NCBI RefSeq assembly: GCF_014596525.1
Contig: NZ_MSJP01000034.1
Location: 62,001-126,000 of the forward strand
Length of the DNA: 64,000 nt
DNA from: Streptomyces sp. CBMA291
Lineage (GTDB): Bacteria; Actinomycetota; Actinomycetes; Streptomycetales; Streptomycetaceae
Reading direction: 5' to 3'
Under the pieces are notes generated by a model. The model was not told the origin of the DNA and searched no databases. It was given only the letters and a program-made list of their open reading frames with translations. The stretch's first letter is position 1. Every line of letters begins with the position of its first letter. Of this stretch, positions 8,829 to 17,435 are shown piece by piece. The translations under genes were made by a program, and so were the position numbers.

Positions 8829-9934
8829 CGGGCGCTCCGTCCCGCGATGCGGTCGATGCGGTCGACGGCCTTCTCGAAGCCCCGGGTGAGGTCGTCGACG
8901 ACCTGCCGGACGCTGCGCTCGGAGTTCATCCGGCCGACGATCTGGCCGACGGGGGTGCCGAGGAGAGATTCGACCTCGTGCCGCTGGATACGGGAGACCG
9001 CCTCGGCGACCAGCAGCCCCTGGAGCGGCATCGGCAGTGGGCCGGGGCCGGACGGGTCGTCCCAGGCGTCCGTCCACTCGGTGCGGAGCTGCCGGGCGGG
9101 CTTGCCGGTGAGGGCGCGGGAGCGGACGGTGTCACCGGATCCGGCGGCGAGGAGTTTGGCGGTGAGCGCCCGGGAGTGCAGCTCCGCCTCGGTGGTGGTG
9201 AGCCAGATCGAGCCCAGCCACACGCCCTGCGCGCCGAGGGCGAGTCCGGCGGCGATCTGCTCCCCGCTGCCGATGCCTCCGGCGGCGAGGACCGGCAGCG
9301 GGGACACGGCGTCGACGACCTCGGGGGTGAGGACCATGGAGGCGATCTCGCCGGTGTGGCCGCCGGCCTCGTACCCCTGGGCGACGACGATGTCGATGCC
9401 CGCGTCGGCGTGGCGCCGGGCGTGCCGGGCGCTCCCGGCGAGGGCGGCGACGAGGACCCCGCGGTCGTGGGCGCGGGCGACGACATCCGGGGGCGGAGAG
9501 CCGAGGGCGTTGGCGAGGAGCCTGATCGGGTAGTCGAAGGCCACGTCGAGCTGTCGGCGGGCCACCTGTTCCATCCAGCCGGTGATGCGCCAGCCGGAGG
9601 CCTCGCCCTCGGGGAGTCCGGGCACCCCGTGTCTGGCCAGGGTGGCGCGGACGAAGGCCCGGTGCCCCTCGGGGATCATGGCCTCGACCTCGGCCTCGGT
9701 GACCCCTTCGACCTTCTTGGCGGGCATCACCACGTCGAGGCCGTAGGGCAGGCCGTCGGTGTGCTCCTGCATCCAGTCGAGGTCGCGGGCGAGGTCGTCG
9801 GGGGCGGTGTAGCGGACCGCGCCGAGGACCCCGAGACCGCCGGCCCTGGTGAGCGCGGCGGCCACCGCGGGGAAGGGCGTGAAGCCGAAGATGGCGTGCT
9901 CGATCCCCAGTGTGCGACTCAGCTCCGTCTGCAT
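8825..9934 (-). CDS. Nitronate monooxygenase-family flavoprotein (2-nitropropane dioxygenase-like)
   Basis: A 369-residue TIM-barrel FMN enzyme. The N-terminal IEHAIFGFTPFPAVAAALTRAGGLG and the later VVAQGYEAGGHTGE and VLAAGGIGSGEQIAAGLALGAQGVWLGS segments are the hallmark FMN-phosphate and active-site loops of this family. Members oxidise alkyl nitronates or act as enoyl reductase-like flavoproteins; which applies here cannot be told. It is the first gene of a two-gene operon with an acyl-CoA synthetase, to which it is joined by ATGA. An interrupted palindrome lies about 44-60 bp upstream and is the likely control site. Confidence 0.88.
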   Translation of the reverse strand: MQTELSRTLGIEHAIFGFTPFPAVAAALTRAGGLGVLGAVRYTAPDDLARDLDWMQEHTDGLPYGLDVVMPAKKVEGVTEAEVEAMIPEGHRAFVRATLARHGVPGLPEGEASGWRITGWMEQVARRQLDVAFDYPIRLLANALGSPPPDVVARAHDRGVLVAALAGSARHARRHADAGIDIVVAQGYEAGGHTGEIASMVLTPEVVDAVSPLPVLAAGGIGSGEQIAAGLALGAQGVWLGSIWLTTTEAELHSRALTAKLLAAGSGDTVRSRALTGKPARQLRTEWTDAWDDPSGPGPLPMPLQGLLVAEAVSRIQRHEVESLLGTPVGQIVGRMNSERSVRQVVDDLTRGFEKAVDRIDRIAGRSAR

Positions 9935-9977
9935 GGGCGGCAGGATGCCGCAGCGGTACGACGGAGGGAAGAGCTTT

Positions 9978-9994
9978 TCTGATGTAGCGTCAGA
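9978..9994. promoter_or_regulatory. Inverted repeat TCTGATG-TAG-CGTCAGA, candidate TetR-type operator
   Basis: Two 7-bp arms (one mismatch) with a 3-bp spacer lie upstream of the nitronate monooxygenase/acyl-CoA synthetase operon, in a locally AT-richer stretch of the divergent region. I infer an operator of a TetR-like lipid-catabolic repressor; no adjacent gene encodes an obvious partner. Confidence 0.5.
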
Positions 9995-10132
9995 TTCTTT
10001 GCGGTGCGGCCGTCGAGCCTGTCGCGGTTTCCCTGACGGGCGCCGTACGAGAGGGTGGACACGAGGTCACGGGCGCGGCTCGGGGCCGTGGAGCAGGGTG
10101 CGGGAGTGCCGGGACGCGGCGGAGGTGCGGTG

Positions 10133-11833
10133 GTGACGAGCGGCAGGGAACGGGGGAAGGCCCGGCGGACCACGCTGCGGCGCGGGTCCGCGCGGCGGGC
10201 CGGGCTGCTCCCGGGCCCGCTCGAACGGCTGGTCGAGGAGGCCGGGGCCTTCCTCGGCCCCTCCCCCGTCCACCCGTGGTACGCGGGCGCCGTGCTGCTC
10301 GCCGGGCGCGGCGGGACCGTGGCGCTGCACCGGGCGATCGGCTCGGCCGTGCGGTACGCGGCGTACGACGAGGCGACGGACACCGGCGTCGAGCCGGTGC
10401 CGGAGCGGCGCGTGCCCATGACCGAGGACACCGTCTTCGATCTGGCGTCGGTCTCCAAGCTGTTCACCGCGGTCCTCGCGGTGCGGCAGGTCGAGCGCGG
10501 GGCGCTGGACCTGGACGCGCGGGTGGCGGCGTACCTGCCGGAGTTCGGCGGTGGCGGGAAGCGGGACGTGACGGTCCGGCAGCTGCTCACCCACACCTCC
10601 GGGCTGCGCCCCTGGATCCCGCTGTACGAGGAGCCGACGCGGGAGGGCAAGCGGCGGCGGCTGCGGGAGGAGGAGCCGCTGGGCCCGCCCGGTTCCGCGT
10701 ATCGCTACTCGGACCTGAACCTGATCTCGCTTCAGCTGGTCCTGGAGGAGATCACCGGTCTCGGTCTGGACGTCCTGCTCCGCGAGGGGATCACCGCACC
10801 GCTCGGGATGCGCCGCACTCGTTTCGCACCACCGCCCTCGTGGCGGCAGGGCATCGCCGCGACCGAGGACGCACGACCGCCGTGGTCCGGTCTCGACCGG
10901 GGGATGGTCCGGGGCGAGGTCCACGACGAGAACGCGTACGCCCTGGGCGGGGTCGCGGGTCACGCCGGGGTCTTCTCCCGCGCCTGGGACCTCGCCGTCC
11001 TCGCCCGCACCCTGCTCAACGGCGGGGCGTACGGCCGGGCCCGTATCCTCTCCCCCGCCTCGGTCGAGCTGCTCTTCACCGACTTCAACACCGCTTTGCC
11101 CGGCGACGGGCACGGGCTCGGCTTCGACCTCGGCCAGCGCTGGTACATGGGCGCCATGGCGACGCCCCGGACCGCCGGGCACACCGGTTTCACCGGCACC
11201 AGCCTCGTCCTGGACCCGACGAGCGACGCCTTCCTGGTCCTCCTCGGCAACTCCGTGCACCCGGCGCGTTCCTGGCGCTCCGGCTCCGCGCCCCGGGTCG
11301 CGGCCGCGAACCTGCTGGCCAGGGCCGTGCCCGTCCGGCCGCCCCGGGGCCGTACCGCCTGGTTCTCCGGGATGGCACCGGGCGTCGGCGGCACCCTCGT
11401 GCTGCCTCCGGTGCGGGGCGGGGCGCGGTTCGCCTGCGCGCTGTGGTGGGACACCGTGCCCGGTACGGGCCGCGTCCTCCTGGAGTGCCGTACGGGCGGC
11501 GGCGAGGCGGACTGGGAGCCGGTGCCGTTCACGACCGTCCGCCCGGGGGCGGGCGCGGAACTCCGTCCGACCGGATCGGTCGACGGCTGGTCCGGCCGGG
11601 TCTGGCACCACCTGAGCGCCGACCTGCCCGCGAGCGCCGCGGGCCCCGCGAGCCCTGCGGGGGCCGTACGGCTGCGGTGGCGGTACACGGCGGACGAGCG
11701 GTACGTCGGCCGGGGGGTCTACGTGGCCGGGATGCGGGTCCTGGACGCGGGCGGCCGACCGCTGTTCGACGAGACACGGCCACCGGACGGGGAACGGATC
11801 ACGGCGACGGGGTGGCACCGCTCGGCGGACTGA
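10133..11833 (+). CDS. Serine hydrolase, beta-lactamase/esterase class C fold, with extra C-terminal domain
   Basis: A 566-residue protein starting at GTG 10133, which has GGAGG 7 nt upstream; an upstream GTG at 10055 in the same frame lacks a site. The serine-hydrolase motif SVSK (Ser106 and Lys109 from this start) lies in FDLASVSKLFTAV. The tyrosine motif follows as YRYSDLNLISL, and a HTGFTGTS box stands in for the KTG triad. These are features of EstB/DD-peptidase-like enzymes that cleave esters or D-amino-acid peptides. No signal peptide is visible and the N-terminus is Arg-rich, so it is probably cytosolic. About 170 residues after the catalytic domain form a separate beta-rich module (FACALWWDTVPGTGRVLLEC...) that I cannot assign. 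Confidence 0.85.
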   Translation: MTSGRERGKARRTTLRRGSARRAGLLPGPLERLVEEAGAFLGPSPVHPWYAGAVLLAGRGGTVALHRAIGSAVRYAAYDEATDTGVEPVPERRVPMTEDTVFDLASVSKLFTAVLAVRQVERGALDLDARVAAYLPEFGGGGKRDVTVRQLLTHTSGLRPWIPLYEEPTREGKRRRLREEEPLGPPGSAYRYSDLNLISLQLVLEEITGLGLDVLLREGITAPLGMRRTRFAPPPSWRQGIAATEDARPPWSGLDRGMVRGEVHDENAYALGGVAGHAGVFSRAWDLAVLARTLLNGGAYGRARILSPASVELLFTDFNTALPGDGHGLGFDLGQRWYMGAMATPRTAGHTGFTGTSLVLDPTSDAFLVLLGNSVHPARSWRSGSAPRVAAANLLARAVPVRPPRGRTAWFSGMAPGVGGTLVLPPVRGGARFACALWWDTVPGTGRVLLECRTGGGEADWEPVPFTTVRPGAGAELRPTGSVDGWSGRVWHHLSADLPASAAGPASPAGAVRLRWRYTADERYVGRGVYVAGMRVLDAGGRPLFDETRPPDGERITATGWHRSAD

Positions 11834-12012
11834 GGACGGCCCCGGACGGACCGAGCGGACCGTCCGGACCGAACGACCGAGCCGTCCGGCCCCTCGGCCT
11901 CCGTGGACCCCTCACCCCCGGGTGTCCCTCGGCCACGGTCGGCCGCTCCCGGGTGTCCCTCGGCCTCCGTCGGCCTCCCGGCTCCGGAGGTCCCTCGGCC
12001 ACGGTCGGCCTC
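11834..12012. repeat. Degenerate short repeats between convergent genes
   Basis: The 179-bp gap repeats CCCTCGG(C)C(A/T)... modules, for example GTGTCCCTCGGCCACGGTCGG and close variants at about 11932 and 11991. No ORF or clear terminator stands out. It is probably simple-sequence expansion. Confidence 0.4.
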
Positions 12013-12936
12013 TCAGCTCCGCGCGTCCACCCGTTCCGGTTCGGCGGCGGCGCGCAGTTCCGTGAGGAGCGGGCTGATCAGCGGGTGTTCCTCGGCTCCC
12101 CGGCGTACCGCCGCGAAGACCCGGCGGGTGGGCGCGACCCCGTCCACCGGGCGGATCTCGACCCCCGCGAGGTCCGTCCCGCGCAGTGCCGAGCGGGGTA
12201 CGAGGGCGACTCCGGCGGCGGCCGAGGCCAGGGCGACGACGGCCCTGAAGTCGTCGGAGACATGTGTGAAACGGGGGGCGAACCCGGCGTACTCGCAGGC
12301 CAGGACGGTCACATCGTGGCAGGGGTTGCCGGTGGACTGACCGGTCCAGACGTCCTTGGCGAGGTCGGCGAGCGCGACCCGCTCGCGCGCGGCGAGCGGA
12401 TGGCCGGGGGGCAGGACCACGTCGAAGGGCTCCGCATAGAGCGGGACGCGGGTGAGCCGGGCGTCGTCCTCGCCCGGGGCGCCCCGGTACTCGACGGCGA
12501 CGGCCACGTCGACCTGTCGGTCGAGGACCATGAGGAGGCTCTCGTCGCCCTCGGCGTCCCGCACCCGGACCCGGATGCCGGGCGAGGTGCGGGCCAAAGC
12601 CGTGAGGGCGGGGGCGACGACGAGGCCGATGCCGGTCGCGAAGGCGGCGACCGTGACCGTGCCCGCCTGGCCGGAGCCGTAGGCGGCCAGCTCGGACTCG
12701 GCGCGCTCCAACTGGGCGAGGACCGCGTTGGCGTGGCTGAGCAGGATCTCGCCCGCCGGGGTGAGCCGGACGCCCCGGGCGCTGCGGTCCACCAGCCGGT
12801 GGCCCGTCTCCTGTTCCAGCGCGGCGAGCTGCTGGGAGACGGCGGAGGGGGTGAGATAGAGCGCGGCGGCCGCCGCCGTGACCGTGCGGTGGTCGGCCAC
12901 CGCACGGAGGATGTGCAACCGCCGCGCTTCGATCAT
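12013..12936 (-). CDS. LysR-family transcriptional regulator
   Basis: A 307-residue LTTR. The N-terminal winged helix is typical (LHILRAVADHRTVTAAAAAL, then YLTPSAVSQQLAALEQETG and VRLTPAGE). The effector domain follows from about residue 90 (TVTVAAFATGIGLVVAPAL) with the usual two-subdomain pattern, including PLYAEPFDVVLPPGHPLA. LTTRs usually act on a divergent neighbour, but the adjacent upstream region (12937-13281) is a repeat-rich gap before kbl, which runs in the same direction. The target is therefore unclear. Confidence 0.9.
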   Translation of the reverse strand: MIEARRLHILRAVADHRTVTAAAAALYLTPSAVSQQLAALEQETGHRLVDRSARGVRLTPAGEILLSHANAVLAQLERAESELAAYGSGQAGTVTVAAFATGIGLVVAPALTALARTSPGIRVRVRDAEGDESLLMVLDRQVDVAVAVEYRGAPGEDDARLTRVPLYAEPFDVVLPPGHPLAARERVALADLAKDVWTGQSTGNPCHDVTVLACEYAGFAPRFTHVSDDFRAVVALASAAAGVALVPRSALRGTDLAGVEIRPVDGVAPTRRVFAAVRRGAEEHPLISPLLTELRAAAEPERVDARS

Positions 12937-13281
12937 GCCCCTAGTCTCGCAGGCCGCGAGGCCCGTGCGAGCCGGACCGCGAGACCCCGCACCCGGTCGG
13001 GCCGTCGGGCTCCCGGGCCCGCGCGAGCCCCGGGGCCGTCGGGCGCTCAGGCATGCGCGGGCCTCAGAGCCGTAGGCCTCAGGCCTGCGCGAGCGTCACG
13101 ACCGTCCGACGCTCGGGACCACGTGAGCCTCACGACGGTACGACGCTCGGGACCACGTAAGCCTCGGAGCCGTCAAGCCCACGGGGGCCCCGGGACCCTG
13201 GGCCCTCAGGGCCCCGTGGCCCTCCCGGCCGTCAGGCTCTCGGGACCCCGGGCCCTCAAGACTCCGTGTGCCTCCCGGCCC
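12937..13281. other. Gene-free, repeat-rich spacer between LysR gene and kbl
   Basis: These 345 bp hold no credible ORF. They are built of short GC repeats (GGGACC/GGGCCC palindromes, CTCGGGACC modules) and include a 34-bp tandem duplication at 13097-13164. The LysR promoter and the kbl transcription end must lie here, but I could not place either. Confidence 0.5.
13097..13164. repeat. Tandem 34-bp direct repeat, two copies
   Basis: Copy one is 13097-13130 and copy two is 13131-13164. They differ at three positions. Each contains the core GACGCTCGGGACCACGT. Confidence 0.75.
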
Positions 13282-14481
<1,200 letters not shown>

Positions 14482-14484
14482 GGG

Positions 14485-15519
14485 TCAGGCTCCCGCAGTC
14501 CAGTCGAGGATGATCTTGCCGCTCTTGCCGGAGGCGGCGTCGTCGAACGCGGCCTCGAAGTCGGTGTACGCGTACCGGCCGGTGATCACCGGGGCGAGGT
14601 CGAGACCGCCCTCCAGGAGCACCGACATCGCGTACCAGGTCTCGAACATCTCGCGGCCGTAGATGCCCTTGACCGTGATCATGGAGGTGACGATCTTCGC
14701 CCAGTCGACGGCGAAGTCCTCGCTGGGCAGGCCCAGCATCGCGATCTTGCCGCCGTTGGTCATGTTGGCGACCATGTCACGCATGGCGTGCGGGTTGCCG
14801 GACATCTCCAGGCCGACGTCGAAGCCCTCCTTGAGCCCGAGGGTGCGCTGGCCGTCGGCGATGGTCTGCTCGGCGACGTTCAGGGCGAGGGAGACGCCCG
14901 TCTTGCGGGCCAGGGCCAGGCGCTCCTCGCTGACGTCGGTGATGACGACGTTGCGGGCGCCGGCGTGCTTGGCGACGGCGGCGGCCATGATGCCGATCGG
15001 GCCCGCGCCGGTCACCAGGACGTCCTCGCCGACGAGCGGGAAGGAGAGCGCGGTGTGCACGGCGTTGCCGAACGGGTCGAAGATCGCGGCGACGTCGAGG
15101 TCGACGGGGACGCGGTGCACCCACACGTTGGACGCGGGCAGCGCGACGTACTCGGCGAACGCGCCGTCGCGGCCCACGCCGAGGCCGATGGTGGCGCGGC
15201 AGAGGTGGCGGCGCCCGGCGAGGCAGTTGCGGCATTTGCCGCAGACCAGGTGGCCCTCGCCGCTGACCAGGTCGCCGATGGCGATGTCGGTGACGTCACG
15301 GCCGACGGAGACGACCTCGCCGACGAACTCGTGGCCGACGGTCAGCGGGGTCGCGATGGTCTTCTGCGCCCAGCCGTCCCAGGACCGTATGTGCAGGTCG
15401 GTTCCGCAGATTCCGGTCCGCTTGACCTTGATCAGCACGTCCCCGGGGCCGGTCTCCGGCTCGGGCACGTCCGTGAGCCAGAGTCCCGGCTCCGCCTTCA
15501 GCTTGACCAGCGCCTTCAA
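14485..15519 (-). CDS. tdh: L-threonine 3-dehydrogenase
   Basis: A 344-residue zinc alcohol dehydrogenase-family enzyme oxidising L-threonine to 2-amino-3-ketobutyrate with NAD+. It has the catalytic-zinc motif GICGTDLHI and GHEFVGEV, the structural-zinc cysteine cluster [15 protein letters not shown], and the nucleotide fold [18 protein letters not shown] chose TTG at 15519 because translation from it gives [18 protein letters not shown], co-linear with characterised Tdh, and GGGAG lies 8 nt upstream. Kbl is encoded 3 nt downstream. A 6-3-6 palindrome at 15591-15605 may be its operator. Confidence 0.95.
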   Translation of the reverse strand: MKALVKLKAEPGLWLTDVPEPETGPGDVLIKVKRTGICGTDLHIRSWDGWAQKTIATPLTVGHEFVGEVVSVGRDVTDIAIGDLVSGEGHLVCGKCRNCLAGRRHLCRATIGLGVGRDGAFAEYVALPASNVWVHRVPVDLDVAAIFDPFGNAVHTALSFPLVGEDVLVTGAGPIGIMAAAVAKHAGARNVVITDVSEERLALARKTGVSLALNVAEQTIADGQRTLGLKEGFDVGLEMSGNPHAMRDMVANMTNGGKIAMLGLPSEDFAVDWAKIVTSMITVKGIYGREMFETWYAMSVLLEGGLDLAPVITGRYAYTDFEAAFDDAASGKSGKIILDWTAGA

Positions 15520-15590
15520 TGCAATGGCTCCCGACGTACGTGTCCTGTGATGTGGGGGTGCGGGCGCGGGTGGGCGCCCAAGATCCCCGG

Positions 15591-15605
15591 ACGGAAATCT
15601 TCCGT
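15591..15605. promoter_or_regulatory. Palindrome ACGGAA-ATC-TTCCGT upstream of tdh-kbl
   Basis: A perfect 6-bp inverted repeat with a 3-bp spacer lies 72 bp before the tdh start, in a locally AT-enriched segment that also contains TTTCTTAAG. Its position suits an operator for the threonine-catabolic operon. The cognate regulator is unknown. Confidence 0.45.
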
Positions 15606-15664
15606 ACGAAGGGCTCGCGGTCCATCGAGGATTTCTTAAGCGCGCTCGCAGATCAGCTTCACGC

Positions 15665-15694
15665 CGAGGGCGCGCCGGTGCCGACGCGCCCTCG
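15665..15694 (-). terminator. Terminator after the flavoprotein gene
   Basis: A perfect 10-bp stem CGAGGGCGCG/CGCGCCCTCG with a 10-nt loop ends 14 bp beyond the flavoprotein stop codon. Confidence 0.7.
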
Positions 15695-15707
15695 CGGGGG
15701 GGGTCGG

Positions 15708-17276
15708 CTACCGGCCGAGGGCGGCCATCGCCGCGTTGTGGCCGGGGATGCCGCTCACTCCCCCGCCCCGGACGGCGCCCGCGCCGCACAGCAGCACATT
15801 GGCGTGCCCGGTCTCCACGCCCCACCGTCCGCCGCCCTCCTCCGCGTAGGGGAAGGTCAGATCGCGGTGGAAGATGTGGCCGCCCGGCAGGCGCAGGTCG
15901 CGTTCGAGGTCGAGCGGGGTCTTCGCCTCGACGCAGGGTCGGCCGTCCGCGTCGAGGGCGAGGCAGTCGGTGATCGGCTCGTCCAGATGGGCGTCGAGCT
16001 GTTCGAGGGTCGCCGCGAGGAGCGCGGCGCGGGCGGCGTCGTTGTCGGCGGCGAACAGCCGGGCGGGCGCGTGCAGTCCGAAGAGGGTGAGCGTCTGATG
16101 GCCGGTGGCGGTCAGTTCGGGGCCGAGGATGGTCGGGTCCGTGAGCGAGTGGCAGTAGATCTCGGAGGGCGGGGCGGACGGCAGCCGGCCCGAGGCGGCC
16201 TCGGCGTGGGCGGTGGCCAACTGCCCGTATCCCTCGGCGATGTGGAAGGTGCCCGAGAACGCCTCGCGCGGGTCGACGGAGCGGTCGCGGAGCTTCGGAA
16301 GGCGGGTCAGCAGCATGTTGACCTTCAGCTGGGCGCCTTCGGGGGCGGGCGGGGGCGTCTCGCCGAGGAGGGCGGCGAGATCGCTCGGGGAGGCGTTGAC
16401 GAGGACCTGGCCCGCCTCGACGGTGCCCTCGCCGTCGGCGGTGCGGTAGCGGATCTCGGCGCGGCGCCCGTCGGTCTCGATCCCGGTGACCTCGTGGCCG
16501 GTGCGGAGGTGTGCTCCGGCGGCCCTGGCCGCTTCGGCGAGGGCGTCGGTGAGGGCGCCCATGCCACCGACGGGCACGTCCCAGTCGCCGGTGCCGCCGC
16601 CGATCACGTGGTAGAGGAAGCAGCGGTTCTGCGGGAGTGCGGGGTCGTGGGCGTCGGCGAAGGTGCCGATGAGACCGTCGGTGAGCACCACCCCGCGCAC
16701 GAGGTCGTCGGTGAAGGTCCGTTCGACGGCGAGGCCGAGGGGTTCCTCGAAGAGCATCCGCCAGGTCTCGGCGTCGTCCACCCGGGTACGCAACTCCTCG
16801 CGGGTGGGCAGGGGTTCGGTGAGGCTCGGGAAGATCCGGCGGGCGGCCCGGCCGGTGCGGGCGTAGAAGCCCTGCCATGCCTCGTACTCGCGATCGGAGC
16901 CGGTGAGCGCGGCGAAGGAGGCACGGGTGCGTTCGGGTCCGCCGCCCACGAAGAGTCCGCCGTCGCCCCGGGGGGTGTACGAGGAGACGGATCGTTTCCG
17001 CACGGCGAAGCGCAGCCCCAGCTCGCGCACGATCTTCTCCGGGAGGAGCGAGACGAGGTAGGAGTACCGGGAGAGGCGGGCGTCGACCCCGGCGAAGGGA
17101 CGGGTGGAGACGGCCGCTCCGCCCGTGGTGTCGAGCCGTTCGAGGACGAGGACGCTCCGTCCGGCCCGTGCCAGATAGGCGGCGGCGACCAGTCCGTTGT
17201 GGCCACCGCCGACGATGACGGCGTCGTAGGAACGGGACGGTCCGGGGGCGCTCGGGTGCGCTGCGGGTTCGCTCAT
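15708..17276 (-). CDS. FAD-dependent phytoene-desaturase-like oxidoreductase (CrtI/PYROXD2 type)
   Basis: A 522-residue flavoprotein. The N-terminal dinucleotide-binding fold is textbook ([23 protein letters not shown] ending in an acidic residue, [14 protein letters not shown]). The C-terminal second FAD contact is present as [25 protein letters not shown]. Overall it resembles the broad NAD(P)/FAD amine-oxidase/phytoene-dehydrogenase group related to PYROXD2 rather than a true carotenoid desaturase; no crtB, crtE or crtY neighbours are present. The substrate is unknown. A 10-bp palindrome GACCTAGGTC lies 37 bp upstream. Confidence 0.85.
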   Translation of the reverse strand: MSEPAAHPSAPGPSRSYDAVIVGGGHNGLVAAAYLARAGRSVLVLERLDTTGGAAVSTRPFAGVDARLSRYSYLVSLLPEKIVRELGLRFAVRKRSVSSYTPRGDGGLFVGGGPERTRASFAALTGSDREYEAWQGFYARTGRAARRIFPSLTEPLPTREELRTRVDDAETWRMLFEEPLGLAVERTFTDDLVRGVVLTDGLIGTFADAHDPALPQNRCFLYHVIGGGTGDWDVPVGGMGALTDALAEAARAAGAHLRTGHEVTGIETDGRRAEIRYRTADGEGTVEAGQVLVNASPSDLAALLGETPPPAPEGAQLKVNMLLTRLPKLRDRSVDPREAFSGTFHIAEGYGQLATAHAEAASGRLPSAPPSEIYCHSLTDPTILGPELTATGHQTLTLFGLHAPARLFAADNDAARAALLAATLEQLDAHLDEPITDCLALDADGRPCVEAKTPLDLERDLRLPGGHIFHRDLTFPYAEEGGGRWGVETGHANVLLCGAGAVRGGGVSGIPGHNAAMAALGR

Positions 17277-17312
17277 GGCTCATGCTCACATGGGCCCGAC
17301 GGCCGGAGAAGG

Positions 17313-17322
17313 GACCTAGGTC
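17313..17322. promoter_or_regulatory. Perfect palindrome GACCTAGGTC upstream of flavoprotein gene
   Basis: A 10-bp palindrome with a central CTAG, a rare tetranucleotide, 37 bp before the start codon, about where a core promoter would lie. A MerR- or TetR-like operator role is possible. Confidence 0.3.
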
Positions 17323-17435
17323 ACGTCCGGAGGACCGGCACGACCGCACTCCCCGAGTTGGCACTTTTCCGGACATTCCTTACGGCGTGTCCGGTCGGCC
17401 GAGGGCCTTCCGCGTGGCATGCTTCCGGGCGCTCC

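Noticed and set aside
5463-9533. A plus-strand open frame of 1356 codons
   Set aside because: It is antisense to the antiporter, MarR, synthetase and monooxygenase genes, all of which have clear family motifs. Its product is an Asp/Glu/Gly/Val-rich shadow.
10133-11833. An antibiotic-resistance beta-lactamase
   Set aside because: It lacks a signal peptide and has HTG instead of KTG. The motif set suits an esterase/peptidase of the same fold better.
15708-17276. A carotenoid biosynthesis cluster around the CrtI-like flavoprotein
   Set aside because: No phytoene synthase, prenyl-transferase or cyclase genes lie nearby, and the protein resembles the broader PYROXD2-like group.
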